From contig DAMBHY010000002.1 of assembly GCA_032068765.1 (NCBI GenBank), positions 62,001-126,000 of the forward strand: 64,000 nt of DNA, given 5' to 3'. The stretch is from DAMBHY01 sp032068765 (GTDB lineage: Bacteria; Bacteroidota; Bacteroidia; Bacteroidales; Dysgonomonadaceae). Positions 8,495 through 16,850 of the stretch are shown one piece after another. Position numbers and translations under genes: made by a program. Position 1 is the stretch's first letter. Each line of letters starts with the position of its first letter. The notes beneath the pieces are model-generated. The model had not been told where the DNA came from. It saw only the letters and a list, made by a program, of their open reading frames with translations, and made no database searches.

Positions 8495-8767
8495 GAGGTT
8501 TCAATAGACTTTGTATGCTTCCGAAGAGTTTTATAATGCTTTCAAATCTCTTTTAGGTACTTTCAATACATTTTTCGAAGTTATCGAAGCTTTTACTGAT
8601 GCGTTCAAAATGCTTTCCGATATAATCGAAATACTCTCCACTATCTTAGTTAGCATTTCTGTAATGACAGTTGACGTTTTGTATACTTTACTTAAGTATA
8701 GTGTTGAACTTGAGTCCTTCTAAGCTTTAGTTGAGTATTTGTCTGGTTTAGTTTGACATTTCCATGT
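8495..8767. repeat. degenerate 21-bp tandem repeat array
   Basis: Cutting this gene-free stretch into 21-base units from 8495 aligns recurring bases of the type TgctTTcgAa...tTTT..ga: for example units at 8537, 8558, 8579, 8600 and 8621. About 11 units are convincing up to 8725, with two weaker ones after that. No unit is identical to another. A plus-strand frame without an ATG stays open across it (8511-8723) because 21 is divisible by three. It lies between two convergently transcribed genes and fills the whole 313-bp gap. Confidence 0.6.
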
Positions 8768-8801
8768 GATATTTCATCAAATGTAAGAAAACATTCGCTG
8801 A

Positions 8802-10052
8802 TTATTCAAACCTAATGGACTTCGCAGGAGTAATTTTAGATACGAGGAATGATGGTCCAACCATCATTAGGATGGAAATAATCAAGGTTCCGACATTTAG
8901 CAGAATGATATACCAGATATTCATATCTATTGGTACGGAGGAAAGGTAATATACTGATGGATTGAGGCGGATGATATGAAAATATTTTTGAAGTAGACAA
9001 AATGCCAACGCAACAGCGTTTCCCCAAAACATTCCCTGAATAATAAGGTGAGAAGACAGGTACAAGAATATTTTTTGTATGCTCATATCTGATGTTCCTA
9101 ATGCTTTGAGAATTCCAATCATATTTGTTCGTTCCAAAATGATTATGAGAATTCCGGAAATTATGGTGACGCCCGAAACAGCAATCATCAAAATAATGAT
9201 TATCCACACATTCATATCCAGCAAATCCAGCCAGTTGAATATTATAGGATTTATGCTTTTGACCGACCGGGAATAGTATGAATTACCTAGTCTATCTTTC
9301 ATGTTGGAGAGTTGGAAAAATACGCGTTGCGAAACTTGATCGAGTTTTTCAAAATCTTTGATGTAAACTTCTATACCGCTCACCATATCATCTTCCCAGT
9401 GGTTGAGACGAGTAAGAATTTTCTTGTCGGTAATGATGAAAACCTTGTCATATTCTTCAAAATTGGAAGAATAAATTCCTACAATCTTGAATTTGCGTAC
9501 TCTCACAGGATTATCGATAAAATAAGTGTGAAATGAATCACCTAACTTGAAGTGGAGTTTGTTGGCAATGGATTTGGAAATAAGTGCGGGATAGCTGCCA
9601 TCAGGAATTTCAACGTCTTTCAAAGTGTTTCCTTCAACAAGATTGTCTGAAAAAAATTTCCAGTCATAATCATCAGAAACACCTTTTAATACAATTCCCT
9701 GAAAGTCATCTTTTGTTTTAATGATACCCGGTTTAGTGATGAAAGACTGTACGTGGGAAATATCATCATTTGAAGTCAACTTGTTTCTTAACTCAGTAGA
9801 GAAAGCGATAGGTTGATGTTCGTATGAATTGTTGACTTCCAAACTAGTAACCTGAATATGCGAAATAAATCCGATGATTTTTTCACGAACTTCTTTTTTG
9901 AATCCTATGACAATGCATACCGAAATTATCATCACCGCCAGTCCAAGTGCAATGCCGATAATCGCAATTTTTATGGCAGGCGAAGATACTCTTTTGGAGT
10001 TTTCTTTATCCCCTTTGTATATCCTTCTTGCTATAAAAAATTCAGTATTCAT
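8802..10052 (-). CDS. FtsX/LolC-E type ABC transporter permease
   Basis: This 416-residue inner-membrane protein begins with NTEFFIARRIYK and has one membrane span near residues 28-50. A periplasmic MacB-like domain follows to about residue 265, then three C-terminal spans (near 280-305, 325-350 and 375-400). This is the architecture of lipoprotein-releasing permeases (LolC/LolE) and other FtsX-like type VII ABC permeases. No ATPase gene is adjacent, so the substrate is unassigned. A lipoprotein-releasing role is the best family-based guess. It follows rsmD by 7 bp on the same strand. Confidence 0.8.
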   Translation of the reverse strand: MNTEFFIARRIYKGDKENSKRVSSPAIKIAIIGIALGLAVMIISVCIVIGFKKEVREKIIGFISHIQVTSLEVNNSYEHQPIAFSTELRNKLTSNDDISHVQSFITKPGIIKTKDDFQGIVLKGVSDDYDWKFFSDNLVEGNTLKDVEIPDGSYPALISKSIANKLHFKLGDSFHTYFIDNPVRVRKFKIVGIYSSNFEEYDKVFIITDKKILTRLNHWEDDMVSGIEVYIKDFEKLDQVSQRVFFQLSNMKDRLGNSYYSRSVKSINPIIFNWLDLLDMNVWIIIILMIAVSGVTIISGILIIILERTNMIGILKALGTSDMSIQKIFLYLSSHLIIQGMFWGNAVALAFCLLQKYFHIIRLNPSVYYLSSVPIDMNIWYIILLNVGTLIISILMMVGPSFLVSKITPAKSIRFE

Positions 10053-10059
10053 TCCTATA

Positions 10060-10593
10060 TTATTTCATGAAAAATGAGAAGTTTACACTGCCATAACGAC
10101 GGGTTTCCGTGAAGTTTTCATGACTATAAAAATCGAAATTTTTGGAATGTTCCAAAACAAACAATCCGTCTTCCTTCAACAGATCTTTCTCGAAAATGAT
10201 TTGAGGAAGCGTATCAATATGGTCTAAGTCGTAAGGCGGATCAGCAAATATAAAATCGAAATTTTCTCGCGTAGCGTGCAGATATTTAAAAACATCCGTT
10301 TTAATTGTATTCAATTCGCTTGCCTGCAACTGTGCTTTTGCTTTCACTATGAAGTTGTAATGAACATCATTGTTTTCGATGCTGGTCACTCTTTGGCAAC
10401 CTCTAGAAACCAACTCAAAAGCGATACTCCCTGTGCCGGAAAACAAATCGAGTGCTGTTGTCTCTTCCCAATCTAGTCTGTTGTTAAGAACATTAAACAG
10501 ATTTTCTTTAGCGAAATCCGTTGTGGGTCGTGCTTTGAAGTTTGGAGGAACCTGAATTCTTCTAGATTTGTATTTGCCGCTGATTATTCGCAT
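10060..10593 (-). CDS. rsmD: 16S rRNA (guanine(966)-N(2))-methyltransferase
   Basis: This 177-residue SAM-dependent methyltransferase modifies G966 of 16S rRNA. The N-terminal MRIISGKYKSRRIQVP and RPTTDFAKENLFNVL are the family's RNA-binding start, DLFSGTGSIAFELVSRG is the SAM-binding motif I, and FADPPYD is the catalytic motif IV. Length is typical. It overlaps the upstream DUF3822 gene by 10 bases and lies 7 bp before the permease gene, so the three form one minus-strand transcript. Confidence 0.92.
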   Translation of the reverse strand: MRIISGKYKSRRIQVPPNFKARPTTDFAKENLFNVLNNRLDWEETTALDLFSGTGSIAFELVSRGCQRVTSIENNDVHYNFIVKAKAQLQASELNTIKTDVFKYLHATRENFDFIFADPPYDLDHIDTLPQIIFEKDLLKEDGLFVLEHSKNFDFYSHENFTETRRYGSVNFSFFMK

Positions 10594-11396
10594 AATAATA
10601 GTTTAAATTCTGTAGGAATTTTGTCCTCACTGTCCATTTCCACCTTTGTCTTAATGTCAATGACATGCACATTTTGTATAAGTTGGCGAATAGACTCCAT
10701 TACGTCCGGATAATGAGTGCAGTTAGGAGTTACGTACAACATATCATTGAGCTGATCAAACTGCAGCTTTTCCCATATCCCTGCAAAATAATAGAGGCAG
10801 TCCATCGAGCGAATAATTTTGAATTGATTTGTAGATAGTAGGGCTTCTTTGTCTTTGCAGATTATTGTCAGTATATCATCGTTAATGTCAATATAGCAAT
10901 TTTTGGTTATTTGCCTCTGAACTTTTCTATTGTAAAAGTTCAAATGATAACCGATACTGTGGCTGAATATCGGATTAATAAGATTTCGTGTAAGGAAATT
11001 CTGTAAATCTTTGTTTATTCCGAACAAAATATGCAACTGCAAATCGGGAACAGATTGAGCTAAAACATGCATTGGTTGCAATTTGTGAATATTAAATTTA
11101 TAATACTCTTCAGCAGACTTCCTTTCAAAGAATTTTTCAGGAATTAAAGTAAACTCCGTATCAGCACAGATAATATTCACTTTATGAAATGAATTTGAAA
11201 AGAACGTGTAATCAAAAATCAGCTTCTTGATGCTGTCGATATAAGACAATCTTTTTCCAAGAGGAATTTCTTGAAAGAAAAAAATAGACGGATCCTGCGG
11301 TTCGGTTATTATAAAAGAAAATCCACTCGGCGTGAGCCGAATGGATAAATCATATTTTTCTGAAAAAGCAAAATCTATATTTTCGGGTAAAAACAT
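10584..11396 (-). CDS. DUF3822 family protein
   Basis: This 270-residue protein resembles the Bacteroidetes-specific DUF3822 family, which has an actin/Hsp70-like ASKHA look: short beta-rich N-terminal half, ECADTEFTLIP-type loop region and a C-terminal half with ILTIICKDKEALLSTNQF. Family members commonly sit immediately upstream of rsmD, as here (10-base overlap). No catalytic motif is visible and no function is known to me. The family name comes from context plus overall resemblance and was not searched. Confidence 0.65.
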   Translation of the reverse strand: MFLPENIDFAFSEKYDLSIRLTPSGFSFIITEPQDPSIFFFQEIPLGKRLSYIDSIKKLIFDYTFFSNSFHKVNIICADTEFTLIPEKFFERKSAEEYYKFNIHKLQPMHVLAQSVPDLQLHILFGINKDLQNFLTRNLINPIFSHSIGYHLNFYNRKVQRQITKNCYIDINDDILTIICKDKEALLSTNQFKIIRSMDCLYYFAGIWEKLQFDQLNDMLYVTPNCTHYPDVMESIRQLIQNVHVIDIKTKVEMDSEDKIPTEFKLLLCE

Positions 11397-11423
11397 GGGT
11401 ATTCCGCTTTATTTTATTCGGAA

Positions 11424-12134
11424 TTATTCCCAGTTACCTGCGTTGTTGTTTGCTTCAGTCAATGAACCAACTTTCATTCCAGGGTAGTTTTTGCCTTCAG
11501 GTCTGTCTAATACGTATTGAATTCTTTGACCTAATTGTTTTTTATCTAAATCTCCTAAATAATCTGTATATAGAGCTTTAGCTTCAAAGATAGGAACTGA
11601 ATATCCTGATGGAGTTTTAATGCTTGATGCACCCATTTCAAATTTTTTACCACCTCCGTAAGGGATGTAGCCTAATGAATCTACATTAAAGCTGTTAGCC
11701 CTTTTAGCAAATAAAACTTCCATAACCGGAGCAGAGATAGAGTCACGACCAAGTTGTGGACGATTGTTTTCACTATCCCAAAGACCTGCAGCTTTCATTG
11801 CAGCAGTATTTCCCGTACGGATAATTGACATTGCTTTTGATTCAGTCATACCTGCTTCCAATTGAGCTTCTGTCAAATCACCATAGCGACTTACTTGCTT
11901 CATATTACCAGTTTTGATAAAACTGATAAGTGTGTCAAAACTTCCAGTGAATTTACCTTTTTGGTCTCTATAAGCAACTTGTGCATTACGGATGTCAACC
12001 AAACGTGCAATTACTGCTTTATCACGCATTTCTGCAGTTTCTTTAAATTCGATTGGACCTTGAATACTTCTCCAGCAAAGGTACCCTAAGAGTATAATTG
12101 CGACAATTAAAATCGCTCTAATTACTACTTTCAT
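11424..12134 (-). CDS. conserved membrane-anchored protein of unknown function
   Basis: This 236-residue protein has one N-terminal membrane span (residues 5-22) and a periplasmic part. The segment after the span (RLVDIRNAQVAYRDQKGKFTGSFDTLISFI) resembles the start of pseudopilin-like proteins, where a long helix leads into a small globular domain. No prepilin-peptidase cleavage motif is obvious. The rest is soluble and rich in Gly and Lys. It lies 27 bp upstream of the DUF3822 gene and may share its transcript. A TAAATTTG box lies about 60 bp upstream. Confidence 0.65.
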   Translation of the reverse strand: MKVVIRAILIVAIILLGYLCWRSIQGPIEFKETAEMRDKAVIARLVDIRNAQVAYRDQKGKFTGSFDTLISFIKTGNMKQVSRYGDLTEAQLEAGMTESKAMSIIRTGNTAAMKAAGLWDSENNRPQLGRDSISAPVMEVLFAKRANSFNVDSLGYIPYGGGKKFEMGASSIKTPSGYSVPIFEAKALYTDYLGDLDKKQLGQRIQYVLDRPEGKNYPGMKVGSLTEANNNAGNWE

Positions 12135-12192
12135 GGACTGTTCTTTTTTTTAATTTTTATATTTTAGTTTTTTGATTCTATTATTTAGAATA

Positions 12193-12200
12193 CAAATTTA
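12193..12200 (-). promoter_or_regulatory. candidate -7 box of the 11424-12134 gene
   Basis: The minus strand reads TAAATTTG (TAnnTTTG), 58 bases before the ATG. No clear -33 element is seen. Confidence 0.35.
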
Positions 12201-12251
12201 GAAAAAGAATGATAATTGTACTACATTTACGTGAAAAATAACAGAAAAAAA

Positions 12252-13676
12252 ATGATAAATGCCTTTTTCATTGAAAAAGTTAAAGAAAACTTCCCTTATT
12301 TATTTACTTCCGACCAACTTAACGCACTCCACAAAATTGTTGATTTTATGTTTTCCACACAGCCGAATGATGTATTTATTCTAAAAGGTTATGCAGGAAC
12401 TGGTAAATCTTCGTTGATTGGAAGCTTGGTCAAAACCCTTAGTGCTTATAACCAAAAAACAATTCTTTTAGCTCCCACCGGTCGTGCGGCAAAGGTATTC
12501 TCGTCTTACGCTGAAAGTTCTGCATTTACTATTCACAAAAAAATATACAGACAAAAGAAAGTTTCGGATGTAAATTCACAATTTAGTCTGAATGATAATC
12601 TGCACAAACATACATTATTTATCGTAGACGAAGCGTCAATGATAAGCAACGAGTCTTCTGAATTTTCAATTTTCGGTACTGGACATTTGTTGGATGATTT
12701 GATTTCGTATGTTTATTCTGGTGAAGGCTGTCGCCTTTTACTTATTGGAGACACTGCGCAGTTACCTCCGGTGATGGAAGATGAAAGTAAAGCTTTGGAT
12801 GAAAAATATATTGAAGGTTATAATCTTAATGTTTATCAATCTACGCTAAAAGATATTGTCAGACAAGACGATGTGTCTGGTATTCTTTTGAATGCTACTC
12901 AATTGAGAAAAAATCTGATAGAAGGTGATACTTATTCTTATCCTCAATTGCACGTCAACAATCTTCCCGATGTTAAGCGAATTAACGGAGGAGAATTGAT
13001 TGAAGAAATTTCATTGGCATACGACAAAGACGGAATTGAGGAAACAATGGTCATTTCACGTACAAATAAAAGAACAAACGTATATAATGAAGGTATTCGC
13101 AACACAATATTATATCGTGAAGAGGAATTGAGCAACGGTGATTTGTTGATGATTACAAAGAATAATTATTATTGGCTGCAAGAGTTTGAAAAACTTGATT
13201 TTTTGGCTAACGGTGAGTTTGTAGAAGTTGTTCGCGTGCGTGGTGAAGAGGAAATGTATGGTTTTCGTTTTTGTAATGTATTGCTATATCACAAAGATTA
13301 TGATATAGAATTTGAAGCAAAAATTATTCTTGATGCACTGCACTCTGATGTGCCCGGACTTACAAGGGAGCAAAATAACCTACTTTATAATCGCATAATG
13401 GAAGATTATGCAGATATTGGTAATAAAAGTTTGCGATATAAAAAACTCAAAGAAAATCCATATTTCAATGCTTTGCAACTTAAATATGGTTACGCTGTCA
13501 CTGCCCACAAAGCACAAGGTGGCGAATGGAAAAACGTTTTTCTTGATATCGGTTATGTAGACGAAACCTATATGGGAGACAATTTTTACAGATGGCTTTA
13601 TACTTCTATTACGAGGTGTTCCAAAATGTTATATCTTGTAAATTTGCAAGATGATTTTGTAGCTGTTTCCAAATAA
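12252..13676 (+). CDS. RecD-like superfamily 1 DNA helicase (AAA family ATPase)
   Basis: This 474-residue helicase has Walker A GYAGTGKSSLIG, motif Ia APTGRAAKVF, Walker B FIVDEASM, motif III LLIGDTAQLPPV, the UvrD_C_2-like motif YGYAVTAHKAQGGEW and the last motif YTSITRCSKML. This set fits RecD/Dda-type 5'-3' helicases without the RecBC partners. I start at the ATG at 12252, because the longer open frame from a TTG at 12216 adds 12 residues that do not look like the family. It likely acts in DNA repair or replication-fork processing. No partner gene is adjacent. Confidence 0.85.
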   Translation: MINAFFIEKVKENFPYLFTSDQLNALHKIVDFMFSTQPNDVFILKGYAGTGKSSLIGSLVKTLSAYNQKTILLAPTGRAAKVFSSYAESSAFTIHKKIYRQKKVSDVNSQFSLNDNLHKHTLFIVDEASMISNESSEFSIFGTGHLLDDLISYVYSGEGCRLLLIGDTAQLPPVMEDESKALDEKYIEGYNLNVYQSTLKDIVRQDDVSGILLNATQLRKNLIEGDTYSYPQLHVNNLPDVKRINGGELIEEISLAYDKDGIEETMVISRTNKRTNVYNEGIRNTILYREEELSNGDLLMITKNNYYWLQEFEKLDFLANGEFVEVVRVRGEEEMYGFRFCNVLLYHKDYDIEFEAKIILDALHSDVPGLTREQNNLLYNRIMEDYADIGNKSLRYKKLKENPYFNALQLKYGYAVTAHKAQGGEWKNVFLDIGYVDETYMGDNFYRWLYTSITRCSKMLYLVNLQDDFVAVSK

Positions 13677-13680
13677 TTGT

Positions 13681-13688
13681 TACTTTTG
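13681..13688 (+). promoter_or_regulatory. candidate -7 box of the 13738 gene
   Basis: TACTTTTG matches TAnnTTTG, and a TTTG lies 21 bases upstream, inside the end of the helicase gene. The box is 50 bases before the next ATG. Confidence 0.45.
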
Positions 13689-13737
13689 TTACTTAAATAA
13701 TCGTGTAAGTTCTTTTTAATGATAAACATAGATTATA

Positions 13738-14415
13738 ATGGAAAATAAAAAGTCATATATTAAGACACTTCTCGAGACCACTAAGTCTTTAGAAAATAGA
13801 ATCCTGCAAATACAAAACGAAGAAGCGGTTTCTTTTTCATTTTTGCATGACGCATTCGAATATACGGAAAATATTCAGCGCACATTGCATAGTCTGGAAT
13901 TTATCCAGATTGAAGATATGAAAAATCAAATGAACAAACTGATTGATATCTGTTCTAAGAAAGAGCTGTCAAATACAGCTTCAAACAATATCTCGGATGT
14001 GAAAGATGAACCGGTTTCTGAAAATTCTTCTAGTAATGTCAATTCAAAAGGGAATGTTTATGCTCATGGTGTGATATTGCCTGAATATAAAAGAACTTCC
14101 GAACTTACCGAAGCGCAAATCAATAGTCAAACAGAAGAAGAAATTATACCTCACATTACTCCAATCGGAGATTATGTAAAATCACAAAATTCAACAGTTG
14201 AACTTCCCGTAAAAATGAGTCTGAATGACCGTTTCTTGTTTCAGCGGGTATTATTTAACAACGATAGACAGGCTATGAACAGCCTGATGTTGAGGTTGAA
14301 TGCTTTCGGAAGTTATCGGGATGCAGAAGATTATTTACGAGGTTATACCAATTGGAATTTTGAGGATGAAAATGTAAAACATTTCCTATCCGTCATTAAA
14401 AACAGTTACGAGTAA
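13738..14415 (+). CDS. conserved Bacteroidetes protein of unknown function
   Basis: This 225-residue cytosolic protein has a helical N-terminal part (residues 1-85), a Ser/Asn-rich linker (about 85-110) and a conserved-looking C-terminal region around SLNDRFLFQRVLFNNDRQAMNS. I have seen that C-terminal pattern in uncharacterised Bacteroidetes proteins, but I know no function. There is no signal peptide or membrane span. It is followed 18 bp later by rsmI on the same strand. Confidence 0.65.
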   Translation: MENKKSYIKTLLETTKSLENRILQIQNEEAVSFSFLHDAFEYTENIQRTLHSLEFIQIEDMKNQMNKLIDICSKKELSNTASNNISDVKDEPVSENSSSNVNSKGNVYAHGVILPEYKRTSELTEAQINSQTEEEIIPHITPIGDYVKSQNSTVELPVKMSLNDRFLFQRVLFNNDRQAMNSLMLRLNAFGSYRDAEDYLRGYTNWNFEDENVKHFLSVIKNSYE

Positions 14416-14433
14416 TCGTTTCAACAACGTATT

Positions 14434-15138
14434 ATGGGGAAACTTTATATCGTTCCAACTCCCATAGGAAATCTCGAAGATATTACATTAAGAGCAATTA
14501 ATGTTCTTAAAAGTTGTGATTTGATTTTGGCAGAAGATACTCGAACAAGTTCTAAATTGCTAAAGCATATAGGTGTGGAAACACCTTTAAAATCACATCA
14601 TAAATTTAATGAACATCAAACTACAAATCATTTTGTAGATAGGTTAAAAGAAGGAGAGACAATTGCCTTGATTTCAGATGCTGGAACGCCTGCTATTTCC
14701 GATCCCGGTTTTTTCATCGTTCGTGCATGCATTCAAAATGAGATAGAAGTAGAATGTCTCCCGGGCGCTACGGCTTTCGTTCCAGCGTTAGTAGTATCGG
14801 GTTTGCCAAATGACAGATTCTGCTTTGAAGGATTTCTTCCTCCAAAAAAAGGTCGTCAGACTAGAATAAAAGAACTTTCAACGGAAAGCAGAACAATGAT
14901 TTTCTACGAATCTCCTCATAGAATTGTAAAAACCCTCACACAATTTATCGAATTTTTTGGAGAAGATAGAGCGGTTTCGGTTTCAAGAGAAATCTCAAAA
15001 AAATTTGAAGAAACAAAAAGAGGTACATTAAAAGAAACGGTAGAATATTTTACAATTAATGAACCTAAAGGTGAATTTGTCATAATAGTTTCAGGTTTTG
15101 ATAATAAAAATGAAACAAAAAAAATATTAGAACGTTAG
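14434..15138 (+). CDS. rsmI: 16S rRNA (cytidine(1402)-2'-O)-methyltransferase
   Basis: This 234-residue SAM-dependent enzyme methylates the ribose of C1402 in the decoding centre. It starts with PTPIGNLEDITLRAI, then has AEDTRTSSKLLKHI and the glycine-rich ISDAGTPAISDPG, all diagnostic of the RsmI subgroup of tetrapyrrole methylases. FYESPHRIVKTL follows in the C-terminal half. It is slightly shorter than the E. coli protein, missing the extra C-terminal domain, as is common in this phylum. It lies 18 bp after the upstream unknown gene. Confidence 0.93.
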   Translation: MGKLYIVPTPIGNLEDITLRAINVLKSCDLILAEDTRTSSKLLKHIGVETPLKSHHKFNEHQTTNHFVDRLKEGETIALISDAGTPAISDPGFFIVRACIQNEIEVECLPGATAFVPALVVSGLPNDRFCFEGFLPPKKGRQTRIKELSTESRTMIFYESPHRIVKTLTQFIEFFGEDRAVSVSREISKKFEETKRGTLKETVEYFTINEPKGEFVIIVSGFDNKNETKKILER

Positions 15139-15185
15139 AAATCATATTACAAAAAAGAAAAAAACAATTTTTATATACACACATT

Positions 15186-16058
15186 ATGAAAAAAGTATTA
15201 TTTATGTTTCTTGCAGCAGGATTACTATTCTCCTGTAAGGATGTTAAAGAGTCAAAAGAGTATAAAGATTTGCAAGCACAAAGAGACTCTTTATTAATGG
15301 CTTCATCAGCATCAGATGCTCAAACTAAAGAAATGATGGATGTGATTAGTGAAGTGGAAGCTAACTTTGCAAAGATTCGCGAAGCAGAAAAATATCTTTC
15401 TACTGAATCTGCTCAAACAGGAGAAATGAATCAGTCAACAAAACAACGCGTTGCTGAAAATTTCCAAATGATTAATGAGGTGCTGATGAAGAACAGAGCA
15501 CAAATTGAACAGTTGAATAAAAAACTTGCGTCAAGCAATTCTAAGAATACCACTCAAATTGCTGCGCTGAAAACAACCATCGACAATTTAACAAAACAAT
15601 TAGAAACGAGTGCTGCTCGTTTGACTGAATTACAAGGTGAACTTGCAAAACGCGATGAAAAAATCGCAGCGTTGTCAAGTGACGTGTCATCTTTGAAACA
15701 AGAAACAAAATCTCAGTCAGAAACAATCCAATCGCAAGACAAATCATTGCATACCGCATATTATGTATTTGGAACTTCAAGCGAATTGAAAGAGCAAAAA
15801 ATACTTTCAGGTGGATTTTTGCAATCAACTAAAGTAATGAAAGATACTTTCAACAAAGATTATTTCTTGAAAATAGATATTCGCGAAGTTACCCAAATTC
15901 CTTTGTATGCAAAAAAAGCAAAAGTATGGTCAACTCATCCTGCAGAAACATATCAGTTTGATAAAGGAAGTGATGGAAATCTTATTTTCCGCATTACTGA
16001 CACACAACGTTTCTGGAGTTTAACTAAATTCTTGGTGATCGAAGTAATGAATTATTGA
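15186..16058 (+). CDS. coiled-coil lipoprotein of unknown function
   Basis: This 290-residue protein has a lipoprotein signal (AAGLLFSC, lipidated Cys17). A long, Gln/Lys/Glu-rich coiled coil follows from about residue 25 to 185, interrupted near the Ser/Asn patch at about 115. The C-terminal 100 residues form a small beta-rich domain (HTAYYVFGTSSELKEQ, then TDTQRFWSLTKFLVIEVMNY). It is probably anchored in a membrane, with the coiled coil reaching into the periplasm. I recognise no enzyme motif. A terminator follows. Confidence 0.7.
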   Translation: MKKVLFMFLAAGLLFSCKDVKESKEYKDLQAQRDSLLMASSASDAQTKEMMDVISEVEANFAKIREAEKYLSTESAQTGEMNQSTKQRVAENFQMINEVLMKNRAQIEQLNKKLASSNSKNTTQIAALKTTIDNLTKQLETSAARLTELQGELAKRDEKIAALSSDVSSLKQETKSQSETIQSQDKSLHTAYYVFGTSSELKEQKILSGGFLQSTKVMKDTFNKDYFLKIDIREVTQIPLYAKKAKVWSTHPAETYQFDKGSDGNLIFRITDTQRFWSLTKFLVIEVMNY

Positions 16059-16079
16059 ATTTAAAAAATGAAATATCTG

Positions 16080-16117
16080 CGGAGTGACATTCTTGTAATG
16101 CCACTCCGTACTTTTTT
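16080..16117 (+). terminator. rho-independent terminator
   Basis: A CGGAGTG/CACTCCG stem is followed by a run of six T. It lies 20 bases after the coiled-coil lipoprotein gene and just before the YjjG-type gene. Confidence 0.75.
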
Positions 16118-16120
16118 AAT

Positions 16121-16813
16121 ATGAAGTATAAAAATATTTTTATTGATTTGGATGATACGCTTTGGGATATCCATCAAAACGGAAAGATTTGTCTTGAAGA
16201 AATCTATCATGATTACGGATACAAAAAGTTTTATCCAACTTTTGAAGACTATTACAATGTGTATATGCCCAACAATGTAGATTTGTGGGCGCAATACAGA
16301 GAGGGAAAGATTAAAAAAGATTTTTTGATTGTAGAACGTTTTCTTCGTCCGGTAAGAGAATTTGGAATTGATGATGAAGTGTACGCCAAGGAATTGAGCG
16401 ATGATTTCTTAAACCGAACAACTAAACAGAAAAAATTAGTTGATGGTGCGATAGAATTGCTCGAATATTTGAAACCCAAATACAATATTCATATTTTGTC
16501 AAACGGTTTTCGTGAAGTTCAATACAAGAAACTGGAAAATTCGGGATTAATGCCATATATTTCGAAAGTAATCCTTTCGGAAGATGCGGAGGTAAATAAA
16601 CCGCATCCCGATATTTTTACATATGCACTAGTAAACACAAATTCCAAGCGTTCAGAAACAATAATGATTGGCGACGCTTATGATGCGGATATAGTTGGCG
16701 CTTATAATAGTAAAATTGACCAAATTTGGTATAACCCAAAAGATGAATCCAGCGTAGACTTTGTGCCTACATACATTGTGCGTTCATTATCTGAAATAAA
16801 AGATATTTTATAA
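16121..16813 (+). CDS. YjjG-type HAD-family noncanonical pyrimidine nucleotidase
   Basis: This 230-residue HAD hydrolase has motif I DLDDTLWD (nucleophile Asp and acid/base Asp), motif II LSNGFREVQ, the lysine in NKPHPDIF and motif IV MIGDAYDADIVGA. The helical cap between motifs I and II and the order of motifs match YjjG-type nucleotidases, which dephosphorylate noncanonical pyrimidine nucleotides. The gene begins a few bases after a terminator and ends at a convergent terminator shared with arginine deiminase. Confidence 0.82.
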   Translation: MKYKNIFIDLDDTLWDIHQNGKICLEEIYHDYGYKKFYPTFEDYYNVYMPNNVDLWAQYREGKIKKDFLIVERFLRPVREFGIDDEVYAKELSDDFLNRTTKQKKLVDGAIELLEYLKPKYNIHILSNGFREVQYKKLENSGLMPYISKVILSEDAEVNKPHPDIFTYALVNTNSKRSETIMIGDAYDADIVGAYNSKIDQIWYNPKDESSVDFVPTYIVRSLSEIKDIL

Positions 16814-16817
16814 TAAT

Positions 16818-16848
16818 AAGAAAGCCGAATTTTTAGTTCGGCTTTCTT
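16818..16848. terminator. bidirectional terminator
   Basis: A 12-bp perfect stem (AAGAAAGCCGAA with TTCGGCTTTCTT) with A-rich and T-rich flanks lies between the ends of two convergent genes, 4 bases after one stop and 2 bases after the other. Confidence 0.85.
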
Positions 16849-16850
16849 AT

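Noticed and set aside
8511..8723. 70-codon plus-strand frame in the 21-bp array
   Set aside because: It has no ATG start, and its openness follows from the 21-base period, so I report the repeat and not a gene.
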